A stretch of DNA of 64,000 nt, from the NCBI RefSeq assembly GCF_016775705.1, contig NZ_CP068760.1, positions 3,348,001 to 3,412,000 on the forward strand. The letters are read 5' to 3'. Origin of the DNA: Chryseobacterium cucumeris (GTDB lineage: Bacteria; Bacteroidota; Bacteroidia; Flavobacteriales; Weeksellaceae). The notes beneath the pieces were generated by a model, which saw only the letters and a program-made list of their open reading frames with translations, did no database searches and had not been told where the DNA came from. The translations under genes and the position numbers were made by a program. Numbering within the stretch: the first letter of the stretch is position 1; each line of letters starts with the position of its first letter. This document shows, piece after piece, positions 35,573 to 44,705 of the stretch.

Positions 35573-37015
35573 ATGCTGGTTATATCCAAAATAAAACCCT
35601 TTTTCCTTTCATCCCTTTTTATAAGTTCAATTGCATTTTCACAGGCTCATAATGTATCAGATGGATATCAGAAGCCCACAGACCCTTTGGTGGTACAAAA
35701 TCTGGAACAGTGGCAGGATATGAAATTCGGATTGTTTATGCACTGGGGAACCTACAGCCAGTGGGGAATTGTTGAAAGCTGGAGCATATGCCCGGAAGAT
35801 GAATCATGGACACAGAGAAAACCCGAACACGGGAAGTCATATTACGAATATGTAAAAAATTATGAAAATCTTCAGACTACCTTCAATCCAACCCGATTCA
35901 ATCCTCAGAAATGGTCAGACGCGGCGAAGAAGGCAGGAATGAAATATGTGGTTTTCACCACCAAACATCACGATGGTTTTGCCATGTTTGATACCCGGCA
36001 GTCGGATTATAAAATTACTTCTCCCCAAACCCCTTTTTCAAAAAATCCAAAATCTGATGTGACGAAAGAAATTTTCAATACGTTCAGAAAAGCAGGATTT
36101 AAAATTGGTGCTTATTTTTCAAAACCTGATTGGCATTCCGATGATTATTGGTGGTCTTATTTTCCGCCCAAAGACAGAAATGTCAATTATGACCCAAAGA
36201 AATATCCGGAAAGATGGGAGAACTTTAAAAAGTTGACCTTTAATCAGCTGAACGAAATTACTTCCAATTACGGGAAAGTTGATATTCTCTGGCTGGATGG
36301 AGGCTGGGTACGTCCTTTTCACACCATAGATCCAAAAGTAGAATGGCAGCGCACTATCAAAGTAGAGCAGGACATCGATATGGACAAAATAGGCACGATG
36401 GCTAGAAAAAATCAGCCGGGAATCATCATTGTAGACCGCACCGTTCCGGGAAAATGGGAAAACTATGTTACTCCTGAGCAGGCAATTCCGGAACATGCTC
36501 TTTCCATTCCGTGGGAAAGCTGCATCACCATGGGAGATTCCTTTTCTTATGTTCCCAATGACAACTATAAGACCTCCCAGAAGATCATTGAAACATTGGT
36601 TAAAATCATTTCAAGAGGAGGAAATTACCTTATGAATATTGCACCAGGACCTAACGGAGATTACGATCCCATTGTATATGAAAGGTTACAGCAAATTTCA
36701 GGCTGGATGGATAAAAATCAGTCTGCGGTTTTTGCAACAAGAAGTATTGCACCTTATCACGACGGAAATTTTTATTATACACAAAGCAAAGATGGAAAGA
36801 CATTGAATATTTTTCACTTGGATGAAAAGACAAATTATGAGTCTCCATCAACATTAAGGTTTACCATTCCTGATCATTTTAAACCGAAATCTTTGAAAGT
36901 TTTAGGCTTATCAAACAAAATTCAATGGAAAAAATCAGGGAATTCAATTGAAATTAACTTGCCGAAAGAAAGAACTCAATTAAAATATTCAACTGTCATT
37001 CAAATCGTTCAATAA
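35573..37015 (+). CDS. Alpha-L-fucosidase, GH29
   Basis: A 480-residue secreted glycosidase with a signal peptide ending near SIAFSQA (residue 24-26). The N-terminal WQDMKFGLFMHWGTYSQWG and KYVVFTTKHHDGFAMFD segments are typical of GH29. The nucleophile is Asp242 in DILWLDGGW. A C-terminal beta-sandwich follows from about residue 385. It removes alpha-linked fucose by a retaining mechanism, probably in the periplasm or at the surface. It has no T9SS tail. Its stop codon TAA shares one base with the ATG of the following GH3 gene, so the two act as a pair on host or algal glycans; linkage specificity is not visible. Confidence 0.93.
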   Translation: MLVISKIKPFFLSSLFISSIAFSQAHNVSDGYQKPTDPLVVQNLEQWQDMKFGLFMHWGTYSQWGIVESWSICPEDESWTQRKPEHGKSYYEYVKNYENLQTTFNPTRFNPQKWSDAAKKAGMKYVVFTTKHHDGFAMFDTRQSDYKITSPQTPFSKNPKSDVTKEIFNTFRKAGFKIGAYFSKPDWHSDDYWWSYFPPKDRNVNYDPKKYPERWENFKKLTFNQLNEITSNYGKVDILWLDGGWVRPFHTIDPKVEWQRTIKVEQDIDMDKIGTMARKNQPGIIIVDRTVPGKWENYVTPEQAIPEHALSIPWESCITMGDSFSYVPNDNYKTSQKIIETLVKIISRGGNYLMNIAPGPNGDYDPIVYERLQQISGWMDKNQSAVFATRSIAPYHDGNFYYTQSKDGKTLNIFHLDEKTNYESPSTLRFTIPDHFKPKSLKVLGLSNKIQWKKSGNSIEINLPKERTQLKYSTVIQIVQ

Positions 37016-39678
37016 TGAGATGTATTTGTTTTAAACTTGCCGGAGCCGCATTATTGTTGAATGTTGTGATTACTTTTGCTCAAAAACCTTTGTATAAAGA
37101 TCCCAAGCAGCCCATTGAAACCAGAATTCAGGATCTGTTGAAGAGAATGACCCCAGAAGAAAAATTCTGGCAGTGTTTTATGATTCCCGGAGATTTGGAT
37201 AACGTCCCGAAAGGACAATATTCACATGGAATTTTTGGACTTCAGGTGAGCGCAGGAAATCAGGGAGGCGGAGCAGCAGGACAACTGCTGAAATACAATG
37301 CCAGTGAAGATGCAGAAATACTGGTGAAAAAGATCAATGCCATTCAGAAATATTTTGTGGAAGAATCACGATTGGGAATTCCCATGATTCCTTTTGATGA
37401 AGCTTTACACGGATTGGTTCGGGATGGCGCTACTGCTTTTCCGCAGGCAATCGGCCTGGCTGCTACTTTCAATCCTGAATTAATGACAAGGGTTTCAACA
37501 GCGATTGCAAAAGAATCAAAACTGAGAGGAATCCGCCAGATTCTGACACCTGTAGTAAATCTTGCCAATGACGTCAGATGGGGAAGAACAGAGGAAACCT
37601 ATGGTGAAGATCCATTTTTGACATCCGTAATGGGCGTAAGTTTTGTCACTTCCTTTGAAAAGATGGGAATTATTACCACTCCCAAACACTTTTTGGCCAA
37701 TGTAGGAGAAGGAGGAAGAGATTCATACCCGATTCACTGGAGCAAAAGATATCTGGAGGAAACCCATTTAATTCCTTTTAACAATGCTTTTACAAAAGGA
37801 AAAAGCCGTTCTGTGATGACTTCCTATAATTTGCTTGATGGAAGACCTTCAACTGCAAACCATTGGCTGTTAAAGGAAAAATTGAAAAAAGACTGGAATT
37901 TCAAAGGCTTTGTCATCAGTGATGCCAGTGCAGTAGGAGGCGCCAATGTCCTGCATTTTACAGCAAAAGACTATGATGATGCTTCTGCACAGGCTATCAA
38001 TGCAGGACTTGACGTGATTTTTCAAACCGAATATAAACATTATCAGCTCTTTATACCTCCGTTCCTGGATGGAAGGATTTCAAAAGAAAGAATAGACGAT
38101 GCTGTATCAAGAGTATTGAGAGCCAAATTTGAGCTTGGATTATTCGAAAATCCCTATGTTTCTGTTAAGGAAATTGAAGAATTAAAAAAACTCAATCATA
38201 AACCTTTGGCAGAAAAAGCAGCAGCAGAGTCTTTTGTTTTGCTTCAGAATAATAACCGGACGCTTCCTGTTCCTGCGAATGTTAAAAAGATTCTGTTGGT
38301 AGGAACAGATGCTGTGGATGCAAGATTAGGAGGTTACTCAGGGCCCGGAAACAAAAAAATAAATATCCTGGATGGCCTTAAAAACTATGTGAACAATACA
38401 GAGACTGAAATTATGTATTCAAAAGGAATTGACTGGAATGTAAAAGATTTTACCACAATTCCAAATGAATATCTGTCCTCTGAAAATAAAAAAGGATTAA
38501 CAGGATACTATTTTGCCAATACTGATTTAAAAGGTAATCCGGCTTTTGGAAGGCAGGATGAAAACCTCAGTTTCAAATGGACTTTATATTCTCCTGATCC
38601 GGAAAAATTGCAGTCTGACAATTATAGTATCCGGTGGACCGGAAAGCTGGAAGCTCCCAATTCCGGAAAATACCAGATCGGCCTGCGTGGAAATGATGGC
38701 TTCAGATTATACCTGGATGGAAAATTAGTGATTGATCAATGGGAAAAGCTGAGCTATTCCACAAAAACAACGGAGGTAGACTTCGTAAAGGGGAAAAAAT
38801 ATGACATTAAGATCGAATTCCATGAAAATCGTGGCGAAGCCAATCTGGAATTGATCTGGAACTATGGTTTATATGATTATCCGAAAGATTTTAAAGAAGC
38901 TTTGGACCTTGCCCAAAAAGCAGACTATATTCTTATTACGGCAGGAATTCATGAAGGCGAATTTCAGGACCGCTCATCACTGGGGCTGCCCGGAAATCAG
39001 GAAGCATTTATTCACGAAATTTCAAAATTAAATAAACCCACTGCCGTTGTTTTAGTAGGAGGGTCTGCCATAAAAACAACATCCTGGAAAGATAAAGTAG
39101 GAGCGATCCTGGATATTTGGTATCCGGGAGAAGAAGGGGGAAATGCGGTGGCAAAAACACTTTTCGGAGCTGAAAATCCATCCGGAAAACTGCCTGTCAC
39201 TTTTCCGGTTCAGGAAGGTCAGTTACCTTTAACCTATAATCATCACCCGACAGGAAGAGGAAATGATTATCATGACCTGAGCGGAGAACCGTTATATCCC
39301 TTTGGTTTCGGATTAAGCTATACTACTTTTGAAATTTCTGACCTTCAGTTGAGCAAGACTCAGTATTTTGAAAATGAAACCATTGTTGCTGAAGTCAAGG
39401 TGAAAAATACAGGTTCAAAAGCCGGAAGTGAAGTCGTTCAGCTGTATGTGAAAGACCTGCTGGCTTCCGTTTCAAGACCAGTTATTGAACTGAAAGGATT
39501 TCAGAAAGTAGAACTAAAACCTGGAGAATCAAAATCAGTCACTATAGAAGTTCCTGTAAAACAATTACAGTTTTTAAATGAAAAAATGGAATGGGTGGTA
39601 GAAAAAGGAACGTACAGAGTTATGATCGGTAATTCATCGAAGAACCTTCCTTTAAAACAAAATATTGAAGTTTTATGA
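37015..39678 (+). CDS. GH3 beta-glycosidase with PA14 domain
   Basis: An 887-residue secreted enzyme (signal peptide to about VITFAQ, residue 23). The catalytic barrel reads IPFDEALHGLVRDGATAFPQAIG and PKHFLANVGEGGRDSYP, with the nucleophile Asp303 in GFVISDASAV. A PA14 carbohydrate-binding domain is inserted at about 490-625 (LTGYYFAN, SIRWTGKLEAPNSGKYQI, NDGFRLYLDG), and a fibronectin III-like domain closes the protein (VKNTGSKAGSEVVQLYV, RPVIELKGFQKVEL). The family includes beta-glucosidases, xylosidases and N-acetylglucosaminidases; the specificity cannot be told. Start overlaps the fucosidase stop by one base. Confidence 0.93.
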   Translation: MRCICFKLAGAALLLNVVITFAQKPLYKDPKQPIETRIQDLLKRMTPEEKFWQCFMIPGDLDNVPKGQYSHGIFGLQVSAGNQGGGAAGQLLKYNASEDAEILVKKINAIQKYFVEESRLGIPMIPFDEALHGLVRDGATAFPQAIGLAATFNPELMTRVSTAIAKESKLRGIRQILTPVVNLANDVRWGRTEETYGEDPFLTSVMGVSFVTSFEKMGIITTPKHFLANVGEGGRDSYPIHWSKRYLEETHLIPFNNAFTKGKSRSVMTSYNLLDGRPSTANHWLLKEKLKKDWNFKGFVISDASAVGGANVLHFTAKDYDDASAQAINAGLDVIFQTEYKHYQLFIPPFLDGRISKERIDDAVSRVLRAKFELGLFENPYVSVKEIEELKKLNHKPLAEKAAAESFVLLQNNNRTLPVPANVKKILLVGTDAVDARLGGYSGPGNKKINILDGLKNYVNNTETEIMYSKGIDWNVKDFTTIPNEYLSSENKKGLTGYYFANTDLKGNPAFGRQDENLSFKWTLYSPDPEKLQSDNYSIRWTGKLEAPNSGKYQIGLRGNDGFRLYLDGKLVIDQWEKLSYSTKTTEVDFVKGKKYDIKIEFHENRGEANLELIWNYGLYDYPKDFKEALDLAQKADYILITAGIHEGEFQDRSSLGLPGNQEAFIHEISKLNKPTAVVLVGGSAIKTTSWKDKVGAILDIWYPGEEGGNAVAKTLFGAENPSGKLPVTFPVQEGQLPLTYNHHPTGRGNDYHDLSGEPLYPFGFGLSYTTFEISDLQLSKTQYFENETIVAEVKVKNTGSKAGSEVVQLYVKDLLASVSRPVIELKGFQKVELKPGESKSVTIEVPVKQLQFLNEKMEWVVEKGTYRVMIGNSSKNLPLKQNIEVL

Positions 39679-39682
39679 CCAT

Positions 39683-39712
39683 AAAAAAGAGCAGAAATTT
39701 CTGCTCTTTTTT
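39683..39712. terminator. Bidirectional terminator between GH3 and the convergent secreted gene
   Basis: A 30-base perfect palindrome, AAAAAAGAGCAGAAA and complement, with A-run and T-run ends; it serves the GH3 gene and the minus-strand gene ending at 39733. Confidence 0.85.
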
Positions 39713-39732
39713 GTATCTATTATTGAGATTGT

Positions 39733-40620
39733 CTAGTATTTTCTGGCCAGTAAAACGTTCAGTAAGAATGTTCCTGCCCAGTTACTGTTATTGGTTGTTA
39801 CACCATTCGTACCGATAAAGTCTACACGGGCAACAGATACGGTAAGCCTGGTTTTACCGCCAGTACCGTTATTGGCCAGACTTACAAAAGATGCTGTAAA
39901 CACATCCGGGAAACTTGAGTTGTTTCCTGCGGTAAGAATAGGATACATATTGGTAACATTGAAAGGAGTACCCTGATATTCATACACGAGGGTCATTCTG
40001 CTGGCATTGGAGTAGGAAGCAGTCTGGGCTCTGTCCACAGATGTTTTGCTCACAATCCACCACCTGTCTGTTGCAGCACCTGAATCATAGCCTGCATTAG
40101 CATGATTGGTCCAGTCAGCAAGGGCTGCTGTTCCAAGGGCATGAGGAGGAATGAAAAGCTGTGTACCATAAATTTCTACATTGCTTGGTTTTGGAAGAAC
40201 TGTAAAAGATAAATCCCATGTTCCTCCGGAAGTATTACTGTTGTTTACTACTTCGGCATATGCTCCAGTAGGGATTACAAAAGAAGCAACAGGAGTATTG
40301 TCTATTCTTAAAGTATTTCCACTGGAAGCCTGTAATGTAATAGCATTGGGAGAAATGTTCTTAATCTTATAAATTCTTCCTGTAAAACTGGTTGTCCCGG
40401 TTCCGATCACAGGAAGGGTAAAGGTGGCATCTGCAGTTCCGTTATAGGTAATATAATGATCAGTAGCCAGAATATTATACGTTGTAGCAGTAATCTGAGT
40501 ATAGCCAGCCCTTAAAGAACCGTTTACAGCAAGCGTACTGTTAGGTGTTGTTGTATTAATGCCTACTTGTGCAGTTAAGGGAATAGCAGCCAATAAAAGG
40601 ATCGAAATGTATTTTCTCAT
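39733..40620 (-). CDS. Secreted protein with VGINTTTP N-terminal motif
   Basis: A 295-residue secreted protein started at the ATG at 40620 (MRKYISILLLAAIPLTAQ signal peptide); the frame extends to 40641 but adds only seven non-signal residues. The mature start VGINTTTPNSTLAVNGSLRA is the same type as that of 12350-13144. Strand-rich, Thr/Asn/Ser-rich sequence follows (ITLQASSGNTLRIDNTPVASF) and a C-terminal half with GAATDRWWIVSKTSV. No T9SS tail is seen. A structural surface role is plausible but unproven. Confidence 0.7.
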   Translation of the reverse strand: MRKYISILLLAAIPLTAQVGINTTTPNSTLAVNGSLRAGYTQITATTYNILATDHYITYNGTADATFTLPVIGTGTTSFTGRIYKIKNISPNAITLQASSGNTLRIDNTPVASFVIPTGAYAEVVNNSNTSGGTWDLSFTVLPKPSNVEIYGTQLFIPPHALGTAALADWTNHANAGYDSGAATDRWWIVSKTSVDRAQTASYSNASRMTLVYEYQGTPFNVTNMYPILTAGNNSSFPDVFTASFVSLANNGTGGKTRLTVSVARVDFIGTNGVTTNNSNWAGTFLLNVLLARKY

Positions 40621-40640
40621 ATTGCATAATTTAATTAACA

Positions 40641-40648
40641 CAAAAATA
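40641..40648 (-). promoter_or_regulatory. -7 element of the 39733-40620 gene
   Basis: TATTTTTG on the minus strand, 20 bases upstream of the ATG. No clear -33 TTG. Confidence 0.45.
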
Positions 40649-40893
40649 TAAAAAAAACATATGAAAATTATTTGATAATGAATATTTTAAATGTTTTTTA
40701 AATAAACCATTAAGATTTTAATATCAATAAATGTTCGGCATTTCTCAATGTACACTATTTTAAGCGGAATTATCTCCTTGAGATACATACTATGCTTTCT
40801 TTAAAAAATCTTGGTATGATATATGTAAGATTTATCATGAACCGGAATGAATTTCATTAAATGATATTGGTTTAATTGAAAACATTCAAAAAT

Positions 40894-41166
40894 ATGAACA
40901 TTATGAAAAAGTTATTAATTTCAACAGTATTGTTATTAGGTTTATCCATGAATGTTGCTGCCCAGAAACATCCGCCGGTACCTCCGCATCCTTCAAAAAG
41001 TGAGTTGGTCAATATTAAAATGCAAGAACTTACCAAAAAATACAATACTGAAAAAAAACTGATCCTTAATCACCCGCTTGCGACCAAAAAGATGAAGAGA
41101 GATCAGATGAAAGCTTTGAATGAAAGATATGCAGCTGAAAAACGATTGCTTAGACAGGCAAGATAA
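40894..41166 (+). CDS. Small secreted lysine-rich protein
   Basis: A 90-residue protein started at ATG 40894 (MNIMKK) or 40903 (MKK); the TTG at 40876 is unlikely. A signal peptide ends near NVAAQ. The mature part has a proline/histidine-rich head (KHPPVPPHPSK) and then a basic amphipathic helix (LVNIKMQELTKKYNTEKKLI, LNERYAAEKRLL). No family is recognised. It is upstream of lpd with 227 bases between. Confidence 0.55.
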   Translation: MNIMKKLLISTVLLLGLSMNVAAQKHPPVPPHPSKSELVNIKMQELTKKYNTEKKLILNHPLATKKMKRDQMKALNERYAAEKRLLRQAR

Positions 41167-41393
41167 TACAGTATTTTTGCAGTTTTTAAAATGGTAAAAC
41201 CAGTTTTTTATCCGTAAAGTTTTGAAAAGTTTTCAACGTAAGGAAAGTTTATTGAAAGAGAATGCATTGTGTATTCTCTTTCTTTGTTGAAAATTGAATG
41301 AAAACAGCTTTATTGGTGCATTTTAAGATCAGTTTGAAGAAACATAAAACATCCAATATTTTTCCTTAAATTCGCATAAAAATTTTTAAAGTA

Positions 41394-42782
41394 ATGAATT
41401 ACGATATTATTGTCATTGGAAGTGGTCCTGGTGGATATGTTACTGCGATCAGAGCAGCGCAATTAGGTTTCAAAACCGCAATTATCGAGAAAGAAAATTT
41501 AGGAGGAATCTGCCTTAACTGGGGATGTATTCCAACTAAAGCTTTATTGAAATCTGCTCAGGTTTTTCATTATATCAACCATGCTGAAGATTATGGTTTG
41601 AATAAAGTGGAGGCAAGCTTTGAATTCCCGAATGTGATTCAGAGAAGCCGTGGTGTTGCCAGCAAAATGAGCAAAGGAATCGAATTCTTGATGAAAAAGA
41701 ATAAGATTGACGTAATTCTTGGTACTGCAAAAGTACAGAAAGGTAAAAAAGTTTCTGTTACAGATAAAGAAGGAAAAGTAACTGAATATACAGGTACTCA
41801 CATTATTATCGCTACAGGAGCTCGTTCAAGAGAATTACCAAACTTACCGCAGGATGGTAAAAAAGTAATCGGATACAGACAGGCATTATCTCTTCCTGAG
41901 CAGCCGAAATCTATGATCGTTGTAGGTTCCGGAGCTATCGGGGTAGAATTTGCTGATTTCTATAACACAATGGGAACTAAAGTAACCATTGTTGAATTCA
42001 TGCCAAACATCGTACCGGTAGAAGATGAAGAAATCTCAAAACACTTGGAGAAATCTCTGAAGAAGACAGGAATCGAAATCATGACAAACGCTTCAGTGGA
42101 AAGTGTTGATACATCTGGTGAAGGAGTAAAAGCTACTGTGAAAACAGCTAACGGAAACATCACTCTTGAAGCTGATATCTTATTATCTGCTGTAGGTATT
42201 GCTGCTAATATCGAGAACATTGGGCTAGAAGAAGTAGGAATCCAGACAGATAAAGGAAGAGTATTGGTAAACGAGTGGTATGAAACTTCAGTACCTGGTT
42301 ACTATGCGATCGGAGATATTATCCCAACTCAGGCATTGGCTCACGTAGCATCTGCAGAAGGAATTACTTGTGTGGAAAAAATCAAAGGAATGCATGTTGA
42401 GAAAATCGACTACGGCAATATTCCAGGATGTACATACTGCCACCCTGAAGTAGCGTCTGTAGGTCTTACTGAAAAGCAGGCTAAAGAAAAAGGATACGAA
42501 ATCAAAGTTGGTAAATTCCCTCTTTCTGCAAGTGGTAAAGCTACTGCAAACGGAAACACAGACGGATTTATCAAAGTGATTTTCGATGCTAAATACGGAG
42601 AGTGGTTAGGATGCCATATGATCGGTGATGGAGTAACAGATATGGTTGCTGAAGCTGTTGTAGCGAGAAAATTAGAAACCACAGGTCACGAGATCATCAA
42701 ATCTATCCACCCGCACCCAACAGTTTCTGAAGCGATTATGGAAGCTGCAGCTGCTGCTTACGGTGAGGTGATTCATATTTAA
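41394..42782 (+). CDS. lpdA: Dihydrolipoyl dehydrogenase (E3)
   Basis: A 462-residue flavoprotein disulfide reductase. FAD motif GSGPGGYVTA (9-18). The redox pair is Cys40 and Cys45 in GGICLNWGCIPTKA, with Ile in place of the more usual Thr before the first cysteine. The NAD motif is VVGSGAIGVEF, and the C-terminal base is His441 with Glu446 in HPHPTVSEA. It reoxidises the lipoyl groups of 2-oxoacid dehydrogenase and glycine-cleavage complexes. It stands alone, so may serve several complexes including the fused E1 at 13783. Its codon use, rich in favoured codons, suggests strong expression. Confidence 0.95.
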   Translation: MNYDIIVIGSGPGGYVTAIRAAQLGFKTAIIEKENLGGICLNWGCIPTKALLKSAQVFHYINHAEDYGLNKVEASFEFPNVIQRSRGVASKMSKGIEFLMKKNKIDVILGTAKVQKGKKVSVTDKEGKVTEYTGTHIIIATGARSRELPNLPQDGKKVIGYRQALSLPEQPKSMIVVGSGAIGVEFADFYNTMGTKVTIVEFMPNIVPVEDEEISKHLEKSLKKTGIEIMTNASVESVDTSGEGVKATVKTANGNITLEADILLSAVGIAANIENIGLEEVGIQTDKGRVLVNEWYETSVPGYYAIGDIIPTQALAHVASAEGITCVEKIKGMHVEKIDYGNIPGCTYCHPEVASVGLTEKQAKEKGYEIKVGKFPLSASGKATANGNTDGFIKVIFDAKYGEWLGCHMIGDGVTDMVAEAVVARKLETTGHEIIKSIHPHPTVSEAIMEAAAAAYGEVIHI

Positions 42783-42811
42783 TCTGAAATACAGAATCTT
42801 ATATATAATTT

Positions 42812-42836
42812 AAACCCGGATTTTCCGGGTTTTTTT
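42812..42836 (+). terminator. Terminator of lpdA
   Basis: AAACCCGGA / TCCGGGTTT stem with TTT loop and T-run. Confidence 0.85.
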
Positions 42837-42865
42837 AGTGAAAGTAATAATAACTTTGTAAATCT

Positions 42866-43843
42866 CTATTGCACATTAATAGCTTTGGACTGCATTTCTT
42901 CATTAAGTTTATAGCTATCCTCCAGAAAATGATATTTCACAATTTTACCATTCACTACTTTAAAAATCACAACAAATTCAGTAGTAAATATCTTATTGAA
43001 TTTTAAAATTTTTGAAGACAGATATCCAGTAGCAGTGGCATTTTCACCATTAACAGCTATAAAGTCGATTTCAAATTTTTCAGGTTTGACATTTGAGTAT
43101 AATTCTTCAAAAAATTCTTCTATTTCCTTCTTAGTTTGCCTTTTACCTGTCCACGGAAATTTTTGTTTATTTCCAGGCAAGTCCCAGTCTGCATGATCAG
43201 AAAATAAATCTAAAATATTTCCTTCCTTTTTTCCGGATTGTAAAGCAAAAAATTCATCTATTACCTCTTTTGTTGTTTTTAGAGATTCTTTGTTGATAGG
43301 TAACGATGGATTTTTAAATATATTTATTCTATCTACATCTTCTGAAGTAAAATCAGGATCTACATACACATGTATACGTTTGATAAATTCATCTTCGAAT
43401 TCAAAAACATTGCAGAATTTACCATAAGAAATCTTATGATCAGGCCACTCCTTTCCGGATTTTGTAATTCCCCTTTCTGTCCCTTCTACCACAATACTAT
43501 GGTCAGAAATTACATATTTAAAATTATCAATATCATGGCTGAGGCTTTGAAGATGAGCACCCATTACTTTTCCAAAATTTGTGATTCCATTTTTTCCCTT
43601 TTCAAACCCGAATTTAGGATAATATATTTCTACATCATCTGTATAGAGATTAAAATATTCTTCGTCAAATCGCCCTTCATCCACTTTTTTGAAATACGTT
43701 TTCACTTTGTTTTTGCGAAGTGTCGCAAGATCTGTATTGTTCATATTTTTTTGTTGTTGTATTGCTGACCTGTCCTGAGCTTTCATATTGGTAATGTTTG
43801 TGAATATCAGAAGAGTAGCTGTTATTATGATATTGTTCTTCAT
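42866..43843 (-). CDS. Secreted protein with two NTF2/SnoaL-like domains
   Basis: A 325-residue protein with a signal peptide ending near NMKAQ (residue 22). Two similar cone-fold domains follow: first VKTYFKKVDEGRFDEEYFNLYTD with DVEIYYPKFGFEKG and second VIDEFFALQSGKKEGNILDLFSDHADWDLPGNKQKFPW. SnoaL/NTF2 domains bind small ligands or catalyse isomerisations; no activity can be assigned. The gene lies 39 bases downstream of a TetR regulator on the same strand, and both are preceded by the same 18-base operator-like sequence, so the regulator probably controls it. Confidence 0.75.
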   Translation of the reverse strand: MKNNIIITATLLIFTNITNMKAQDRSAIQQQKNMNNTDLATLRKNKVKTYFKKVDEGRFDEEYFNLYTDDVEIYYPKFGFEKGKNGITNFGKVMGAHLQSLSHDIDNFKYVISDHSIVVEGTERGITKSGKEWPDHKISYGKFCNVFEFEDEFIKRIHVYVDPDFTSEDVDRINIFKNPSLPINKESLKTTKEVIDEFFALQSGKKEGNILDLFSDHADWDLPGNKQKFPWTGKRQTKKEIEEFFEELYSNVKPEKFEIDFIAVNGENATATGYLSSKILKFNKIFTTEFVVIFKVVNGKIVKYHFLEDSYKLNEEMQSKAINVQ

Positions 43844-43848
43844 TTTTA

Positions 43849-43866
43849 TTTAAACCGATCGTTCCA
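43849..43866. promoter_or_regulatory. Probable TetR operator, copy 1
   Basis: TTTAAACCGATCGTTCCA, with an AACCGATCGTT near-palindrome at its centre. The same 18 bases with one change occur at 44477-44494. Confidence 0.6.
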
Positions 43867-43882
43867 GAATTTGATAAAAAAA

Positions 43883-44461
43883 TTATTTCTTAATTTGATC
43901 TATTAAAAAATCAACCATTTCCATTACTTCCTTTTTATTTTGGGTCAGGTTATAATGGCTCCAGAAACTGCTGAAAGAAGATAATATATAGCGGGCAATA
44001 ATCTGAGCTGAAGTTGTACTTTTGATATTTCCATCTTCCTGAGCCTGTAATATTGCTTTTTCTAAAATAGCCAGTAAAGATTTGCTACTTTTTAAAATAA
44101 GCTGCCTGGCTTCCTGATCTTCCGGAACAATTTCGAAAATGGTTTTCACCGTAAGGCATGCTTTATTATCAGTTACAGTTTGTTCAACAACATCACGGAT
44201 AATGTTTTCAAGCGCGGTTATACCTTCATTTTTTGCTTGTAACGCCTGGTAATATTGATTTTCTTTGAAATCAGAATAATTGGATAAGCATTTTAAGAAC
44301 AAATCATGTTTATTACCATAGGTATCATAAATACTGCTTCTGTTCAGCTTCATAGCATCTACAATATCGTGCATTGAGGTAGCGTGATATCCATTTTCCC
44401 AAAAGAGATTACGGGCTAATTCCAGTTTTTCCGTATAGTCGAATTCTTTATTTCTTGGCAT
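43883..44461 (-). CDS. TetR/AcrR family transcriptional regulator
   Basis: A 192-residue regulator started at the ATG at 44461 (MPRNKEFDYTEKL), five codons inside the longest frame. The N-terminal helix-turn-helix is LELARNLFWENGYHATSMHDIVDAMKLNRSSIYDTYGNKHDLF, the canonical TetR pattern. The C-terminal ligand domain is helical with no recognisable specificity. A consensus promoter and an operator-like site overlap just upstream, and a second site precedes the next gene; autorepression and control of the SnoaL-like gene fit. Confidence 0.93.
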   Translation of the reverse strand: MPRNKEFDYTEKLELARNLFWENGYHATSMHDIVDAMKLNRSSIYDTYGNKHDLFLKCLSNYSDFKENQYYQALQAKNEGITALENIIRDVVEQTVTDNKACLTVKTIFEIVPEDQEARQLILKSSKSLLAILEKAILQAQEDGNIKSTTSAQIIARYILSSFSSFWSHYNLTQNKKEVMEMVDFLIDQIKK

Positions 44462-44465
44462 ACTG

Positions 44466-44495
44466 CAAATATACAATTTAAACCAATCGTTCCAA
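44466..44495 (-). promoter_or_regulatory. Canonical promoter of the TetR gene
   Basis: On the minus strand TTG (44493-44495), 19-base spacer, TATATTTG (44466-44473). The ATG is only four bases beyond the -7 box. Confidence 0.8.
44477..44494. promoter_or_regulatory. Probable TetR operator, copy 2
   Basis: TTTAAACCAATCGTTCCA, lying within the promoter spacer of the TetR gene, as expected for steric repression. Confidence 0.6.
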
Positions 44496-44568
44496 ATTGA
44501 ATTTATTATTATTTAGATTCTTTATTAGCGTGTAAGGCTGGCAATTGATTCTTTAAACATGTAAAAAT

Positions 44569-44599
44569 AACCTAACAGGTTTTTAAAACCTGTTAGGTT
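44569..44599. repeat. 31-base palindrome (AACCTAACAGG type)
   Basis: Fifteen-base perfect arms AACCTAACAGGTTTT and complement around one T. It lies between the chromate-transporter 3' end and the TetR promoter, and is of the same design as 30592-30628. It may terminate the transporter transcript. Confidence 0.65.
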
Positions 44600-44705
44600 T
44601 AATGCCCATCTAATTGATAAGAAAATCAATTCGCTCCAGGATTAATCATACAACCAAAGATTTTTATCTGTGGTTTTTTATAGAAAGTATACTCATTAGT
44701 GTTTT

